From Nitrospirota bacterium (lineage in GTDB: Bacteria; Nitrospirota; JACRHL01), in the NCBI GenBank assembly GCA_016212085.1, contig JACRHL010000003.1, positions 186,001-250,000 of the forward strand: a stretch of DNA of 64,000 nt, in the 5' to 3' direction. Below are positions 30,966 to 39,589 of the stretch, piece by piece. How positions within the stretch are numbered: the stretch's first letter is position 1; each line of letters begins with the position of its first letter. The notes below the pieces were generated by a model, which ran no database searches, was not told the DNA's origin, and saw nothing but the letters and a program-made list of their open reading frames with translations. Position numbers and translations under genes: made by a program.

Positions 30966-31670
30966 ATGACGAATAGTCGGAAGTACCGTTACCTGATGGT
31001 CCCGTTCCTGGCCCTGGCGACGCTGGCGCTGCTGGCGGGCGTGCCCGCCGTGCAGGCGCAGGACGCGAAGAAGGCCGACGCGGCCCCCGCCGACGCGGCG
31101 GCCCCCGCCTCGGACGAGGACTTCTTCAAGTCGCTGATCGACCCGCGCCAGGCCATCTGGATGGACAGCCGTGGCGTGATCGCCGGCACCGGCGACCCCA
31201 GCGGTTTCGTGGGCGAGGCCTACAAGATGGGCAAGGGGCCGCACCCGGAGGCGCTGGAGCTGTCCAACCTGCCCACCGACCAGTACGGCCTGGTGGACTG
31301 GGCGCGCTCCATCCGCGAGGGCTTCATCACCCCGCGCCACACCCTGGACCCGGCCAAGCAGGGCAGCGCCGACGACAAGCCGTTCGGCCTGGCGCTGCTC
31401 ATCCCCGCCAAGTCGGAAACCATGCCCGACGTGATCTTCCCGCACGACATCCACACCATGTGGCTGACCTGCAATAACTGTCATCCCGAGATCTTCGCCA
31501 TGAACGGCGCGCTCAACAACAAGGTGATGACCATGCCGAAGATCGCCGCCGGCGAGTACTGCGGCCGCTGCCACAACCGCGTCGCGTTCCCGCTGTCCGA
31601 CTGCCAGCGCTGCCATGTGCACGACAAGGGCATCCCGGCTCCGGAAGGGGTCAAGGCGCCCGCGCCCTGA
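30966..31670 (+). CDS. Trihaem c7-type cytochrome with N-terminal extension, 234 aa
   Basis: An exported cytochrome (signal MVPFLALATLALLAGVPAVQAQ). The C-terminal domain, from about residue 150, carries CNNCH, CGRCH and CQRCH in the same layout as the preceding gene (VIFPHDIHTMWL, NCHPEIFAMNG, CGRCHN). Residues 35-145 are an additional region rich in Ala and Asp at first, without haem motifs, not present in the shorter paralogue. The gene is followed by a strong terminator at 31701. It probably relays electrons in the periplasm to the operon opposite. Confidence 0.88.
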   Translation: MTNSRKYRYLMVPFLALATLALLAGVPAVQAQDAKKADAAPADAAAPASDEDFFKSLIDPRQAIWMDSRGVIAGTGDPSGFVGEAYKMGKGPHPEALELSNLPTDQYGLVDWARSIREGFITPRHTLDPAKQGSADDKPFGLALLIPAKSETMPDVIFPHDIHTMWLTCNNCHPEIFAMNGALNNKVMTMPKIAAGEYCGRCHNRVAFPLSDCQRCHVHDKGIPAPEGVKAPAP

Positions 31671-31700
31671 CCCGGCGCCAGCCCGGCATCGCAACCCGAC

Positions 31701-31745
31701 ACGGGGGAACCGGCCTTGGCGCGCCGGTTCCCCCGTTCGCGTTTT
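31701..31745 (+). terminator. Intrinsic terminator after the trihaem genes
   Basis: A perfect 14-base-pair stem (31701-31714 with 31723-31736) with an 8-base loop, followed by TCGCGTTTT. It begins 31 bases after the stop of the second trihaem gene. This is the strongest hairpin I found in the window. Confidence 0.8.
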
Positions 31746-31797
31746 GGGCCCCGGGCCGTGCGCGGGGCGCGGCCCGCGCAATAGAATAGGGGTCACC

Positions 31798-33522
31798 ATG
31801 CACGCCCTGCTCCGCACCCTCTCCTACATCGTCCCCTACCGGCGCCTGGCGCTGGCCACCCTGTTGTGCGCCACCCTGACCACCCTCGTCGACCTGGCGC
31901 CGCCGTGGATCGTGAAGACGGTCATCGACGACGTGCTGGGCAACGGCCGGGTGGACCTGTTCGGCTGGCTGGTGGCGGCGCTGGTGCTGGCGTTCGCCCT
32001 GCGCGGGCTGGCGAACATGGCGCGCATCCGCCTCAACAACCACCTCGAACAGCGGGTGGTGTTCGACATGCGCGACCACGTCTACGGCTGCCTCCAGCAC
32101 CAGTCCATCGACTATTTCGAGGACCGTGCCACCGGCGAGATCATGAGCCGGGTGAACAACGACGTGAACAACATGGAGCGGGTGTTCATCGACGGCGTGG
32201 AGCAGTTCGTCATCGCCACGCTCACCCTGGCCGGGGTGGCCACCATGATGTTCATCCTCGACTGGCGCCTGGCGCTCCTGGCCCTGGCGCCCATCCCGTT
32301 CCTGGTCTGGGGCGGCGTGCTGTACACGCGCCGCGTGCACCGGCTCTACACCCTGATCAGCGAGAAGCTGGCGGCCATGAACGCCCAGTTGCAGGACAAC
32401 ATCTCGGGCATCCGCGAGATCCTGTCGTTCAACACCCAGGCCCACGAGCGCGCCCGCTTCGGCCGCACCTCGCGCGAGTATGGCGAGGCCAACTTGACGG
32501 TGATGCGGCTGTGGTCCGCCTACTCCCCCGGCATGCTGTTCGTGGGGGCGCTGGGCTCCGTGCTCATCATCGCCGTGGGCGGCGGCCGGGTGCTGGCGGG
32601 GCAGCTTTCCGTGGGCGCCCTGGTAGCGCTGCTCTCCTACCTGGCGCTGTTCTACACCCCCATCAACCAGATCCACGGCATCAACCACATGCTCCAGCAC
32701 GCCCTGGCCTCGTGCCGGCGGGTGTTCGAGATCATCGACGCCCAGCCCCAGGTGGCGGAGCGGCCGGATGCCGTCACCCTGACCGGGCCGGCCCAGGGGG
32801 AGGTGGCCTTCGAGGCCGTGTCATTCCGCTACCGGGCCGACATCCCGGTGCTCGACGGCGTGTCGTTCACGGTGCCCGCCGGCCAGCACGTGGCGCTGGT
32901 GGGGGCATCAGGCGCCGGCAAGAGCACCTGCGTGAAGCTCTTGATGCGCTTCCACGAGGTGACCGGTGGCCGCGTGCTGCTGGACGGCATGGACGTGCGC
33001 GCCCTCACCCTGGCCAGCCTGCGCGACCAGATCGCCCTGGTGTCGCAGGACCCGTTCCTGTTCAACGGCACCGTGGGCGAGAACATCCGCTACGGCCGCC
33101 TGGCCGCCGGCGACGACGAGGTGATCGCCGCCGCCCGCGCCGCCCAGGTGGACGGCTTCATCCGCTCCCTGCCCGACGGCTACCACACCCGCATCGGCGA
33201 GCGCGGCATCAAGCTGTCCGGCGGCGAGCGCACCCGTATCGCCATCGCCCGGGCGCTGCTCAAGAACCCGCCCATCGTGGTGCTCGACGAGGCCACGGCG
33301 GCGGTGGACACGGCCACCGAGCGGCTGATCCAGGAGGCCATGGAGGCCCTCATCGCCGGGCGCACCACGTTCATCATCGCCCACCGGCTGTCGACCCTGC
33401 GCACGGTGGACCGCATCCTGGTGCTGGACGACGGCCGGGTGGTGGAGGACGGCACCCACGACCGGCTGGCCGCCGCCGGCGGGGCCTACGCGACCCTGTT
33501 CGAGACCCAGATCGCCATCTGA
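31798..33522 (+). CDS. MsbA-like ABC exporter (membrane domain fused to ATPase)
   Basis: A 574-residue half-transporter. About six transmembrane helices occupy residues 1-310 (type I exporter fold). The nucleotide-binding domain has Walker [10 protein letters not shown] near residue 370, signature [16 protein letters not shown] near 472, Walker B VVLDEAT near 493 and the H-loop [10 protein letters not shown] near 527. It should act as a homodimer in the inner membrane. Lipid A flipping by MsbA is the classic role for this type, but drug or lipid-linked glycan export cannot be excluded. ATG 31798 follows AGGGG. Confidence 0.88.
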   Translation: MHALLRTLSYIVPYRRLALATLLCATLTTLVDLAPPWIVKTVIDDVLGNGRVDLFGWLVAALVLAFALRGLANMARIRLNNHLEQRVVFDMRDHVYGCLQHQSIDYFEDRATGEIMSRVNNDVNNMERVFIDGVEQFVIATLTLAGVATMMFILDWRLALLALAPIPFLVWGGVLYTRRVHRLYTLISEKLAAMNAQLQDNISGIREILSFNTQAHERARFGRTSREYGEANLTVMRLWSAYSPGMLFVGALGSVLIIAVGGGRVLAGQLSVGALVALLSYLALFYTPINQIHGINHMLQHALASCRRVFEIIDAQPQVAERPDAVTLTGPAQGEVAFEAVSFRYRADIPVLDGVSFTVPAGQHVALVGASGAGKSTCVKLLMRFHEVTGGRVLLDGMDVRALTLASLRDQIALVSQDPFLFNGTVGENIRYGRLAAGDDEVIAAARAAQVDGFIRSLPDGYHTRIGERGIKLSGGERTRIAIARALLKNPPIVVLDEATAAVDTATERLIQEAMEALIAGRTTFIIAHRLSTLRTVDRILVLDDGRVVEDGTHDRLAAAGGAYATLFETQIAI

Positions 33523-33597
33523 CCGCCTTGGTCCGTGTTGGGCGGCGACGCGGCCTTACGTGGTGTAGAATGGCCGCGCATTTTTGAAAGCCAGCCC

Positions 33598-35568
33598 ATG
33601 TCGCAAACAGACCGCCTCTTCGCGCAAGCCAGCCAGGCCCTCCAGATGGGCGATCACGCCGCTGCCGAGCGCCTGCTGCGCGAGGTCACCGGGCACGACC
33701 GGCGGCACGCGCCGGCCTTCATGGCCCTGGGGCTGCTGCTGGCGCGGCAGCGCCGGACGGACGAGGCGGCACGGGCCTTCCAGGGGGCGGCACGGGCCAA
33801 CCCGACCGACGCTGCCGCCCACTTCAACCTGGGCAACGCCCTCATGCAGGCGGGCGACCGCCGCGCCGCCATCGCCGCCTTCCGCGAGGCGGTGCGCCGG
33901 GCGCCGGACGCCGCCCCCGCCTACAACGGCCTGGCCAGCGCCCTGCGCGACCTGGGCGACCTCGCCCAAGCGGTGACCATGTACCGCAAGGCCATCGCCC
34001 TCGACCCCCGCTTCGCCGACGCCCACAACAACCTGGGCATCGCCCTGCGCGAATCCGGCGACCTGGACGGCGCCATCGCCAGCTACCGGCAGGCCCTGAC
34101 ACTGAGCCCGCGGCACGTGGAGGCGCTGAGCAACCTGGGCAACGCCCTCACCCAGAAGGGCGACCACGACGCCGCCATCGACACTTACAACCAGGCGCTC
34201 ACCATCGCCCCCGGCCACGCGGAAACCCATTACAACCTGGCCAACACCCTGGTGGAGCAGGGCGACCTGGACGGCGCCGAACGGCACTTCTCCGCCGCCC
34301 TCGCCACCCGGCCCGACGACGCCCGCGCCACCCGCAACCTGCTGTTCACCAGCACCTACAACCCCCGCCACGACGCAGACGCGGTGAAGGCCCTGCACGT
34401 GGCCTGGGGGGAACACATCCAGGGGCGGCTGGCGGACGCGGCGCCCCGGTCGTACCCCAACCCGCCGCACCCGGAACGGACCATCCGCGTGGGGCTGGTG
34501 TCGCCGGACCTGCGCAAGCACGCGGTGGCGTTCTTCATCGAACCGCTGCTGGCCCACGCCGACCGCGACCGGCTGCGCATCACCTGCTATGCCAACGTGG
34601 CCAATCCGGATGGCCACACGGCACGCCTGAAGGGGCTCGCCGACGCCTGGCGTGACACCCTGGGCGCCAGCGACGCCGACGTGGCCGCCGCCATCCGCGC
34701 CGACGGCATCGACATCCTCATCGACCTGGCGGGGCACACGGCGGGCGGCCGCCTGCCCCTGTTCGCGCGGCGCCCGGCGCCGGTGCAGGCCAGCTACCTG
34801 GGCTATCCGGCCACCACGGGCCTTGCCGCCATCGGCCACCGCCTCACGGACCGGTGGTGCGACCCGCCGGAGGCGGCCCGCTGGTACGTGGAGCAGCTCG
34901 AATACATCGACGGCGGTTTCTGCGCCTTCCAGCCGCCGGACGACGCCCCGCCGGTGGCGCCGCCCCCCGCCATGGCCAACGGCTTCGTGACCTTCGGCAC
35001 CCTGCTCAACCTGGGCAAGATCAACCCCGGCGTGGTGGCCCTGTGGGCCCGGGTGCTGCACGCGGTGCCAGACTCGCGGCTGTTCATGCTGCGCCGCAAC
35101 CTGGCGGCGGAAGGCACCCGGCGCCGCTACCTGGCCGCGTTCGCCGAACACGGCATCCCCGCCGGGCGGCTCACCCTGGCGTGGGAATTCGAGGGCAGCC
35201 ATCTGGCACAATACGCCCACATGGATATCGCCCTGGACACCCTGCCGTTCTGCGGCCACACCTCCACCTGCGAGGCGCTGTGGATGGGGGTGCCCACCCT
35301 CACCCTGACCGGCCGGGCCTTCTCCGGCCGCATGGGCGCGAGCATCCACCGCATGGCGGGGCTGGAGGGGTGGACCTGCGCCGACGCCGACGGCTATGTG
35401 CAACGGGCCTCGGAACTGGCCGCCGACCCCGCCGCCCTGGCGGGGCTGCGCGCGGCGCTGCGGGAACGCAGCGCCCGGTCGCGCCTGTGCGACGGGAGCG
35501 CGTTCGCCACCGCCTTCGAGGCGGCCCTCAGGCGCATGTGGCGCCTGTGGTGCGAGAAAAACGGCTGA
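33598..35568 (+). CDS. TPR protein with O-GlcNAc transferase (SPINDLY-type, GT41) domain
   Basis: A 656-residue cytoplasmic protein. About six tetratricopeptide repeats lie in residues 1-250 (A.AAFREAVRRAPDAAPAYNGLA, YRKAIALDPRFADAHNNLG). Residues 290-650 match the glycosyltransferase family 41 catalytic region: VGLVSPDLRKHAVAFFIEP, DLAGHTAGGRL, YLGYPATTGL, and the C-terminal LDTLPFCGHTSTCEALWMGVP. Family members add GlcNAc or another sugar to Ser/Thr of proteins. The target is unknown. cbiD starts three bases after its stop, so it may share that transcript. Confidence 0.88.
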   Translation: MSQTDRLFAQASQALQMGDHAAAERLLREVTGHDRRHAPAFMALGLLLARQRRTDEAARAFQGAARANPTDAAAHFNLGNALMQAGDRRAAIAAFREAVRRAPDAAPAYNGLASALRDLGDLAQAVTMYRKAIALDPRFADAHNNLGIALRESGDLDGAIASYRQALTLSPRHVEALSNLGNALTQKGDHDAAIDTYNQALTIAPGHAETHYNLANTLVEQGDLDGAERHFSAALATRPDDARATRNLLFTSTYNPRHDADAVKALHVAWGEHIQGRLADAAPRSYPNPPHPERTIRVGLVSPDLRKHAVAFFIEPLLAHADRDRLRITCYANVANPDGHTARLKGLADAWRDTLGASDADVAAAIRADGIDILIDLAGHTAGGRLPLFARRPAPVQASYLGYPATTGLAAIGHRLTDRWCDPPEAARWYVEQLEYIDGGFCAFQPPDDAPPVAPPPAMANGFVTFGTLLNLGKINPGVVALWARVLHAVPDSRLFMLRRNLAAEGTRRRYLAAFAEHGIPAGRLTLAWEFEGSHLAQYAHMDIALDTLPFCGHTSTCEALWMGVPTLTLTGRAFSGRMGASIHRMAGLEGWTCADADGYVQRASELAADPAALAGLRAALRERSARSRLCDGSAFATAFEAALRRMWRLWCEKNG

Positions 35569-35571
35569 CCC

Positions 35572-36678
35572 GTGGAAACGCCCCCCGCCACGAAGGCCGC
35601 CCTGCGCACCGGCTTCACCACCGGCGCCTGTGCCTGCGCCGCCGCCAAGGCCGCCTGCGAGATGCTGGCCAGCGGCCGGGATCAGGATCGGGTGACCGTG
35701 CGCCTGCCCATGGGCCGGCGCGTGACCTTCGCCCTGGAGCGCCACGAGCGCGCGGCGGACGGCGGCGTCACCTGCTCCGTGGTCAAGGACGCGGGGGACG
35801 ACCCGGACTGCACCCACGGCGCCCACCTCACCGCCACCGCGCGCTACCTCGACGTGCCCGGCCTGCACCTCACGGGGGGCGACGGCGTGGGCACCATCAC
35901 CAAGCCGGGGCTGGGGCTGCCGGTGGGCGGGCCCGCCATCAACCCGGTGCCGCGCCAATCCATCACCGAGGCGGTGGCGGAGACCGGCGTGCTGGACGGC
36001 GGACGCGGCGTGGAGGTGGTGATCTCCGTGCCCGGCGGCCAGGAGATGGCCAAGCACACCCTCAACGCGCGGCTGGGAATCGTGGGCGGCATCTCCATCC
36101 TGGGCACCACCGGCATCGTGCGGCCCTATTCCACCGCCGCCTTCAAGGCCTCGGTGGCGCAGGGCATCCAGGTGGCGGTGGGCACCGGCTGCGACCACAT
36201 CGCCCTCACCACCGGCGGGCGCAGCGAGAAGTACGCCCGGGCGCTGCTGCCCCACCTGCCGGAGACCGCCTTCGTGCAGATGGGCGACTTTGTCGGCTTC
36301 GCCCTCAGGAACGCCGTGGCGTGCGGCATCCGCAAGGTGTCGCTGGTGGGCATGATCGGCAAGCTCAGCAAGCTGGCGGACGGCCGCCGCCAGACCCACG
36401 CCGCCGGCTCCGAGGTGAACACGGACCTGCTGGCCCGCCTGGCCCTGGGCATCGGCGCGCCGCCGGAGCTGGCGGCGCAAATCCGCGCCGCCAACACCGG
36501 CCGCCACGCCATGGAGCTGGCGGCCGAGGCCGGGTTCGACGGCCTGGCCGGGGCGGTGTGCGCCCGCGCCGCCCGCAACGCGGCGCGCTTCGCCGGCGGA
36601 CCGCTGGCGGTGGAGGTGGTGATCACCGATTTCGAGGGCCAGGTGCTGGGACGCCACCCGGAGGCATCCAGCCGTTGA
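35572..36678 (+). CDS. cbiD: Cobalt-precorrin-5B C1-methyltransferase
   Basis: CbiD methylates C1 in the anaerobic (early cobalt insertion) route to cobalamin, using S-adenosylmethionine. The 368-residue protein has the diagnostic N-terminus RTGFTTGACACAAAKAA, then VVKDAGDDPDCTHGA, GDGVGTITKPGLGLPVGGPAINPVPR and the VGTGCDHIALTTGGRSE segment. The GTG start lies three bases after the preceding stop. CbiD indicates the anaerobic pathway, agreeing with the anaerobic respiration implied by the cytochromes. Confidence 0.96.
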   Translation: METPPATKAALRTGFTTGACACAAAKAACEMLASGRDQDRVTVRLPMGRRVTFALERHERAADGGVTCSVVKDAGDDPDCTHGAHLTATARYLDVPGLHLTGGDGVGTITKPGLGLPVGGPAINPVPRQSITEAVAETGVLDGGRGVEVVISVPGGQEMAKHTLNARLGIVGGISILGTTGIVRPYSTAAFKASVAQGIQVAVGTGCDHIALTTGGRSEKYARALLPHLPETAFVQMGDFVGFALRNAVACGIRKVSLVGMIGKLSKLADGRRQTHAAGSEVNTDLLARLALGIGAPPELAAQIRAANTGRHAMELAAEAGFDGLAGAVCARAARNAARFAGGPLAVEVVITDFEGQVLGRHPEASSR

Positions 36679-36751
36679 CCGGCACCCCGCCCGCCCCTAC
36701 CATCTATCCATTCCCGCCCATTCCCGCCCCACGTGCAACGAGGAGCCCGCC

Positions 36752-37411
36752 GTGTCCGCCAACGTCACCGACCAGTTGACCGAAATGGGCCGCCGGATCG
36801 AGTCCGGCAGCTTTGCCATCGTCGACGCCGAGGCGGGCGAGCACGGCTGGAACCCGGACGCCTGGCAGGTGGTGCGGCGCATCGTCCACGCCACCGCCGA
36901 CTTCGACTTCGTGCATGCCACCGCCATGTCCGACGGCGCCATCCAGGCGGGGGTGGCCGCCATCCGCCGGGGCGCGGCCATCGTGGCCGACGTGGCCATG
37001 ATCACCGTGGGCCTGTCGGCGCCGCGCCTCGCCCACTTCGGCTGCACGGTGCACACCCACATCGCGGACCCGGACGTGATCGAGCGCGCCCGGGCCGAGA
37101 ACAGCACCCGCGCGGTGATGGCCATGCGCAAGGCCAGGGAGCGCATCCAGGGCGGCATCGTGGCCGTGGGCAACGCCCCCACGGCGCTGCTGGAGGTGGC
37201 GCGCATGGTGCGCGAGGAGGGCCTCCGGCCGGCGCTGATCGTGGGGGTTCCGGTGGGCTTCGTGTCCGCCGCCGAGTCCAAGGAGGCGGTGCGGGACCTG
37301 CCGGTGCCGTACATCGTGTGCCGGGGCCGCAAGGGGGGCACGCCGGTGGCGGTGGCGGCCATCCACGCCCTGCTGGCGCTGGCCGAGGCGGAACAGAAGG
37401 GCGAGGCATAA
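36752..37411 (+). CDS. cobH: Precorrin-8X / cobalt-precorrin-8 methylmutase
   Basis: Moves the C11 methyl to C12 to form hydrogenobyrinic or cobyrinic acid (CobH/CbiC). The 219-residue protein has the family's VRRIVHATADFDF with the active-site histidine (residue 46). It also has AAIRRGAAIVADVAMI and VGVPVGFVSAAESKEAVRDL. The start is GTG 36752 with GAGGAG upstream. It follows cbiD by 73 bases and precedes cobL by four. Confidence 0.95.
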   Translation: MSANVTDQLTEMGRRIESGSFAIVDAEAGEHGWNPDAWQVVRRIVHATADFDFVHATAMSDGAIQAGVAAIRRGAAIVADVAMITVGLSAPRLAHFGCTVHTHIADPDVIERARAENSTRAVMAMRKARERIQGGIVAVGNAPTALLEVARMVREEGLRPALIVGVPVGFVSAAESKEAVRDLPVPYIVCRGRKGGTPVAVAAIHALLALAEAEQKGEA

Positions 37412-37415
37412 TCCG

Positions 37416-38660
37416 GTGGCTTTCCCCGTCGCCGTCATCGGCGTGCCGCCGGGCGACCGCCGGGCCCTGTCCGCCGACCAGGTGGCGCGCATCCTGGGCG
37501 CCGGCCTGCTGATCGCCTCCGCCCGGCACCTGGACGAATTCCCCGAGTTTTCCGGCGACACCCTGACCATCACCAACAACGTGACGGAGGTGGCCACCGC
37601 CTGCGAGCGGCACGGCGCCGGCCGCGCCGTGGTGGTGCTGGGCTCCGGCGACCCCAACCTCTTCGGCATCGGCCACTACCTGCTGGGCCGGCTGGGCCCG
37701 GCGCGGGTGCGGGTGGAGCCGGCCGCGTCCAGCATGCAGCTCGCCTTCGCCAAGGCCGGGCTGGCGTGGCACGACGCGGTGTTCGGCTCCTGCCACGGCA
37801 AGCCCGTGGCGGACGTGGTGGACATGGCGCGCCGCCACGCCAAGGTGGGGCTGTTCACCGACCCCGCCAACACCCCCCAGGTGATCGCCCGCCACCTGCT
37901 GGACGCGGGCCTGCCGGACCTCACCGCCCACGTGTGCGGCAACCTGGGCCTTGCGGACGAGTCCCACACCAGCGGCCGCCTGTCCGAGGTGGCCACATGG
38001 CCCGCCGCGCCGGCGTTGAACGTGATGATCCTGGTGCACGACACGCCGCCGGCCCGGCCCCTCGCCATCGGCCTGCCCGAGGAGGCGTTCGCCCACCGCA
38101 AGCCCAAGGTGGGCCTCATCACCCGCCGCGAGGTGCGCGCGGTGGCCCTCTCCAAGCTGCGCCTGACGGAATGCTCGGTGGTGTGGGACATCGGCGCCGG
38201 CTCCGGCTCGGTGGCGGTGGAGTGCGCCCTGGCGGCCCACCGGGGCCGGGTGTTCGCCATCGAGAAGAACGCGGAGGACGTGGACAACGTGCGCGAGAAC
38301 ATCGCCCGCTTCCACGTGCCCAACCTCACCGCCGTGCACGCCACCGCGCCGGACGGGCTGGACGACCTGCCCGATCCGGACGCGGTGTTCATCGGCGGCT
38401 CCGGCAAGCGCATGACCGACCTGCTGGACGTGTGCCTGAGGCGCCTGCCGCCCGGCGGCGCCCTGGTGCTCACCCTGGCCACCCTGGAGAACCTGGCCAC
38501 CGCCTACGGCCACCTCAAGGGCCTGAACCTGGCGGTGGAGGTCACCCAGATGCAGGTGTCGCGCGGGGTGCCGATCCTCGACATGGTGCGCCTGGAGGCG
38601 CAGAACCCCATCACCATCCTGGCGGTGCGCGCGGGCGAAACCGGGGCGCCCGGAACATGA
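37416..38660 (+). CDS. cobL: Precorrin-6Y C5,15-methyltransferase, decarboxylating (CbiE-CbiT fusion)
   Basis: A bifunctional 414-residue enzyme that methylates C5 and C15 and decarboxylates the C12 acetate. The N-terminal half is a CbiE-like tetrapyrrole methylase (LGSGDPNLFGIGHYLLGRL near residue 75, GSCHGK). The C-terminal half, from about residue 230, is CbiT, with the S-adenosylmethionine loop DIGAGSGSVAVE. The GTG start follows cobH by four bases. The three genes form a partial corrin operon; the other cobalamin genes must lie elsewhere. Confidence 0.94.
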   Translation: MAFPVAVIGVPPGDRRALSADQVARILGAGLLIASARHLDEFPEFSGDTLTITNNVTEVATACERHGAGRAVVVLGSGDPNLFGIGHYLLGRLGPARVRVEPAASSMQLAFAKAGLAWHDAVFGSCHGKPVADVVDMARRHAKVGLFTDPANTPQVIARHLLDAGLPDLTAHVCGNLGLADESHTSGRLSEVATWPAAPALNVMILVHDTPPARPLAIGLPEEAFAHRKPKVGLITRREVRAVALSKLRLTECSVVWDIGAGSGSVAVECALAAHRGRVFAIEKNAEDVDNVRENIARFHVPNLTAVHATAPDGLDDLPDPDAVFIGGSGKRMTDLLDVCLRRLPPGGALVLTLATLENLATAYGHLKGLNLAVEVTQMQVSRGVPILDMVRLEAQNPITILAVRAGETGAPGT

Positions 38661-38670
38661 AAAAACCCGG

Positions 38671-38700
38671 TTGACACCACGCCGCCGGGAAGGCTACGAT
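38671..38700 (+). promoter_or_regulatory. Sigma-70 promoter of tRNA-Asp
   Basis: A perfect TTGACA (38671-38676), 18-base spacer and TACGAT (38695-38700). Predicted transcription begins about 27 bases before the mature tRNA, and the sequence after the -10 is GC-rich (TGCGCC), as in stringently controlled tRNA promoters. Confidence 0.65.
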
Positions 38701-38733
38701 TGCGCCTCCCTTACGCGGAGCACGGTGATTCCC

Positions 38734-38810
38734 GGGGCCGTAGTTCAGTCGGTTAGAATGCCTGCCTGTCACGCAGGAGGTCGCGAGTTCGAGTCTCGTC
38801 GGCCCCGCCA
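38734..38810 (+). tRNA. tRNA-Asp (anticodon GTC)
   Basis: 77 bases including an encoded CCA. The acceptor arms GGGGCCG/CGGCCCC pair fully (38734-38740 with 38800-38806). The anticodon stem CCTGC/GCAGG frames the loop CTGTCAC with GTC at 38768-38770. The T-loop TTCGAGT is standard. It has its own promoter and terminator. Confidence 0.97.
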
Positions 38811-38856
38811 TTTGAATCCCGTTCCGCAGCGGATGAACCCAACCCATGGTCGGCAC

Positions 38857-38879
38857 CCCATGACCGGTCATGGGTTTTT
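38857..38879 (+). terminator. Intrinsic terminator after tRNA-Asp
   Basis: The perfect palindrome CCCATGACCGGTCATGGG (38857-38874) can form a 7-base-pair stem with a CCGG loop and is followed by five T's. An alternative larger stem uses AACCCATG upstream. It ends 46 bases before tolQ. Confidence 0.75.
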
Positions 38880-38924
38880 CCGTTTCACGGTGGCCCCGCG
38901 CCGCCCCAAGGATCTCCGGGTGAC

Positions 38925-39587
38925 GTGAACGAAGGCCTGCTGCCACTCATCATGACCTCCGGCATCCCCACCAAGCTGGTGCTGGTGGTGCTGCTGGGCT
39001 TCTCGGTCGCCACCTGGGCCGTGATCTTCAACCGCTGGGCCGCCCTGCGCCGCCTGCACCGCGACAACGCCACGTTCCTGGCCGCCTACGGCCAGGCCGA
39101 TTCCCTGCACAAGCTGGCGCAGATCGGCGGCCTGCCCACCGCCCAGGGCCTTGGCTTCGTGTTCCGCGACGGCATGGAGAAGGTCGCCCGCCACGACGGC
39201 GGCGCCTACACGGCCGACTGGCTGGCCAGCCTGGAGCGGCGCCTGCGCGGCACCATCCGCGAGGAGGTGAACACCCAGGAGCGCTACCTGTCGGTGCTGG
39301 CCACCACCAGCAACGTGGCGCCGTTCATCGGCCTGTTCGGGACCGTGTGGGGCATCATCGCCGCGTTCCGCGAGATCGCCGCCGTGGGCAGCGCCAGCAT
39401 CGCCGCCGTGGCGCCGGGCGTGGCCGAGGCGCTGGTGGCCACCGCCGCCGGCCTGTTCGCCGCCATCCCCGCCGTGGTGGCCTTCAACTACTTCATCGCC
39501 AACGTGCGCGGCCAGGCGGCGCAGATGGAGACCTTCGCCATCGAGTTCGTCGATCTGCTGCACGAGGCGGGCCCCGGCGGCCGCTGA
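38925..39587 (+). CDS. tolQ: TolQ/ExbB-type proton-channel protein, without a TolR partner nearby
   Basis: A 220-residue inner-membrane protein of the MotA/TolQ/ExbB family. Three membrane segments are visible (about residues 15-35, 125-145 and 165-190). The conserved motif FIGLFGTVWGIIAAF and the VAPGVAEALVATAAGLFAAIPAVVAFNYF block are present. Such proteins form the channel that energises the outer membrane with TolR and TolA. Here the next genes encode a coiled-coil lipoprotein and MutL, not TolR, TolA, TolB or Pal. The GTG start at 38925 is tentative because no good Shine-Dalgarno is close. Confidence 0.85.
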   Translation: MNEGLLPLIMTSGIPTKLVLVVLLGFSVATWAVIFNRWAALRRLHRDNATFLAAYGQADSLHKLAQIGGLPTAQGLGFVFRDGMEKVARHDGGAYTADWLASLERRLRGTIREEVNTQERYLSVLATTSNVAPFIGLFGTVWGIIAAFREIAAVGSASIAAVAPGVAEALVATAAGLFAAIPAVVAFNYFIANVRGQAAQMETFAIEFVDLLHEAGPGGR

Positions 39588-39589
39588 CC

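Noticed and set aside
36679-36751. A cobalamin riboswitch before cobH or cbiD
   Set aside because: The 73-base gap lacks room and the conserved B12-box, and only three bases separate cbiD from the gene before it.
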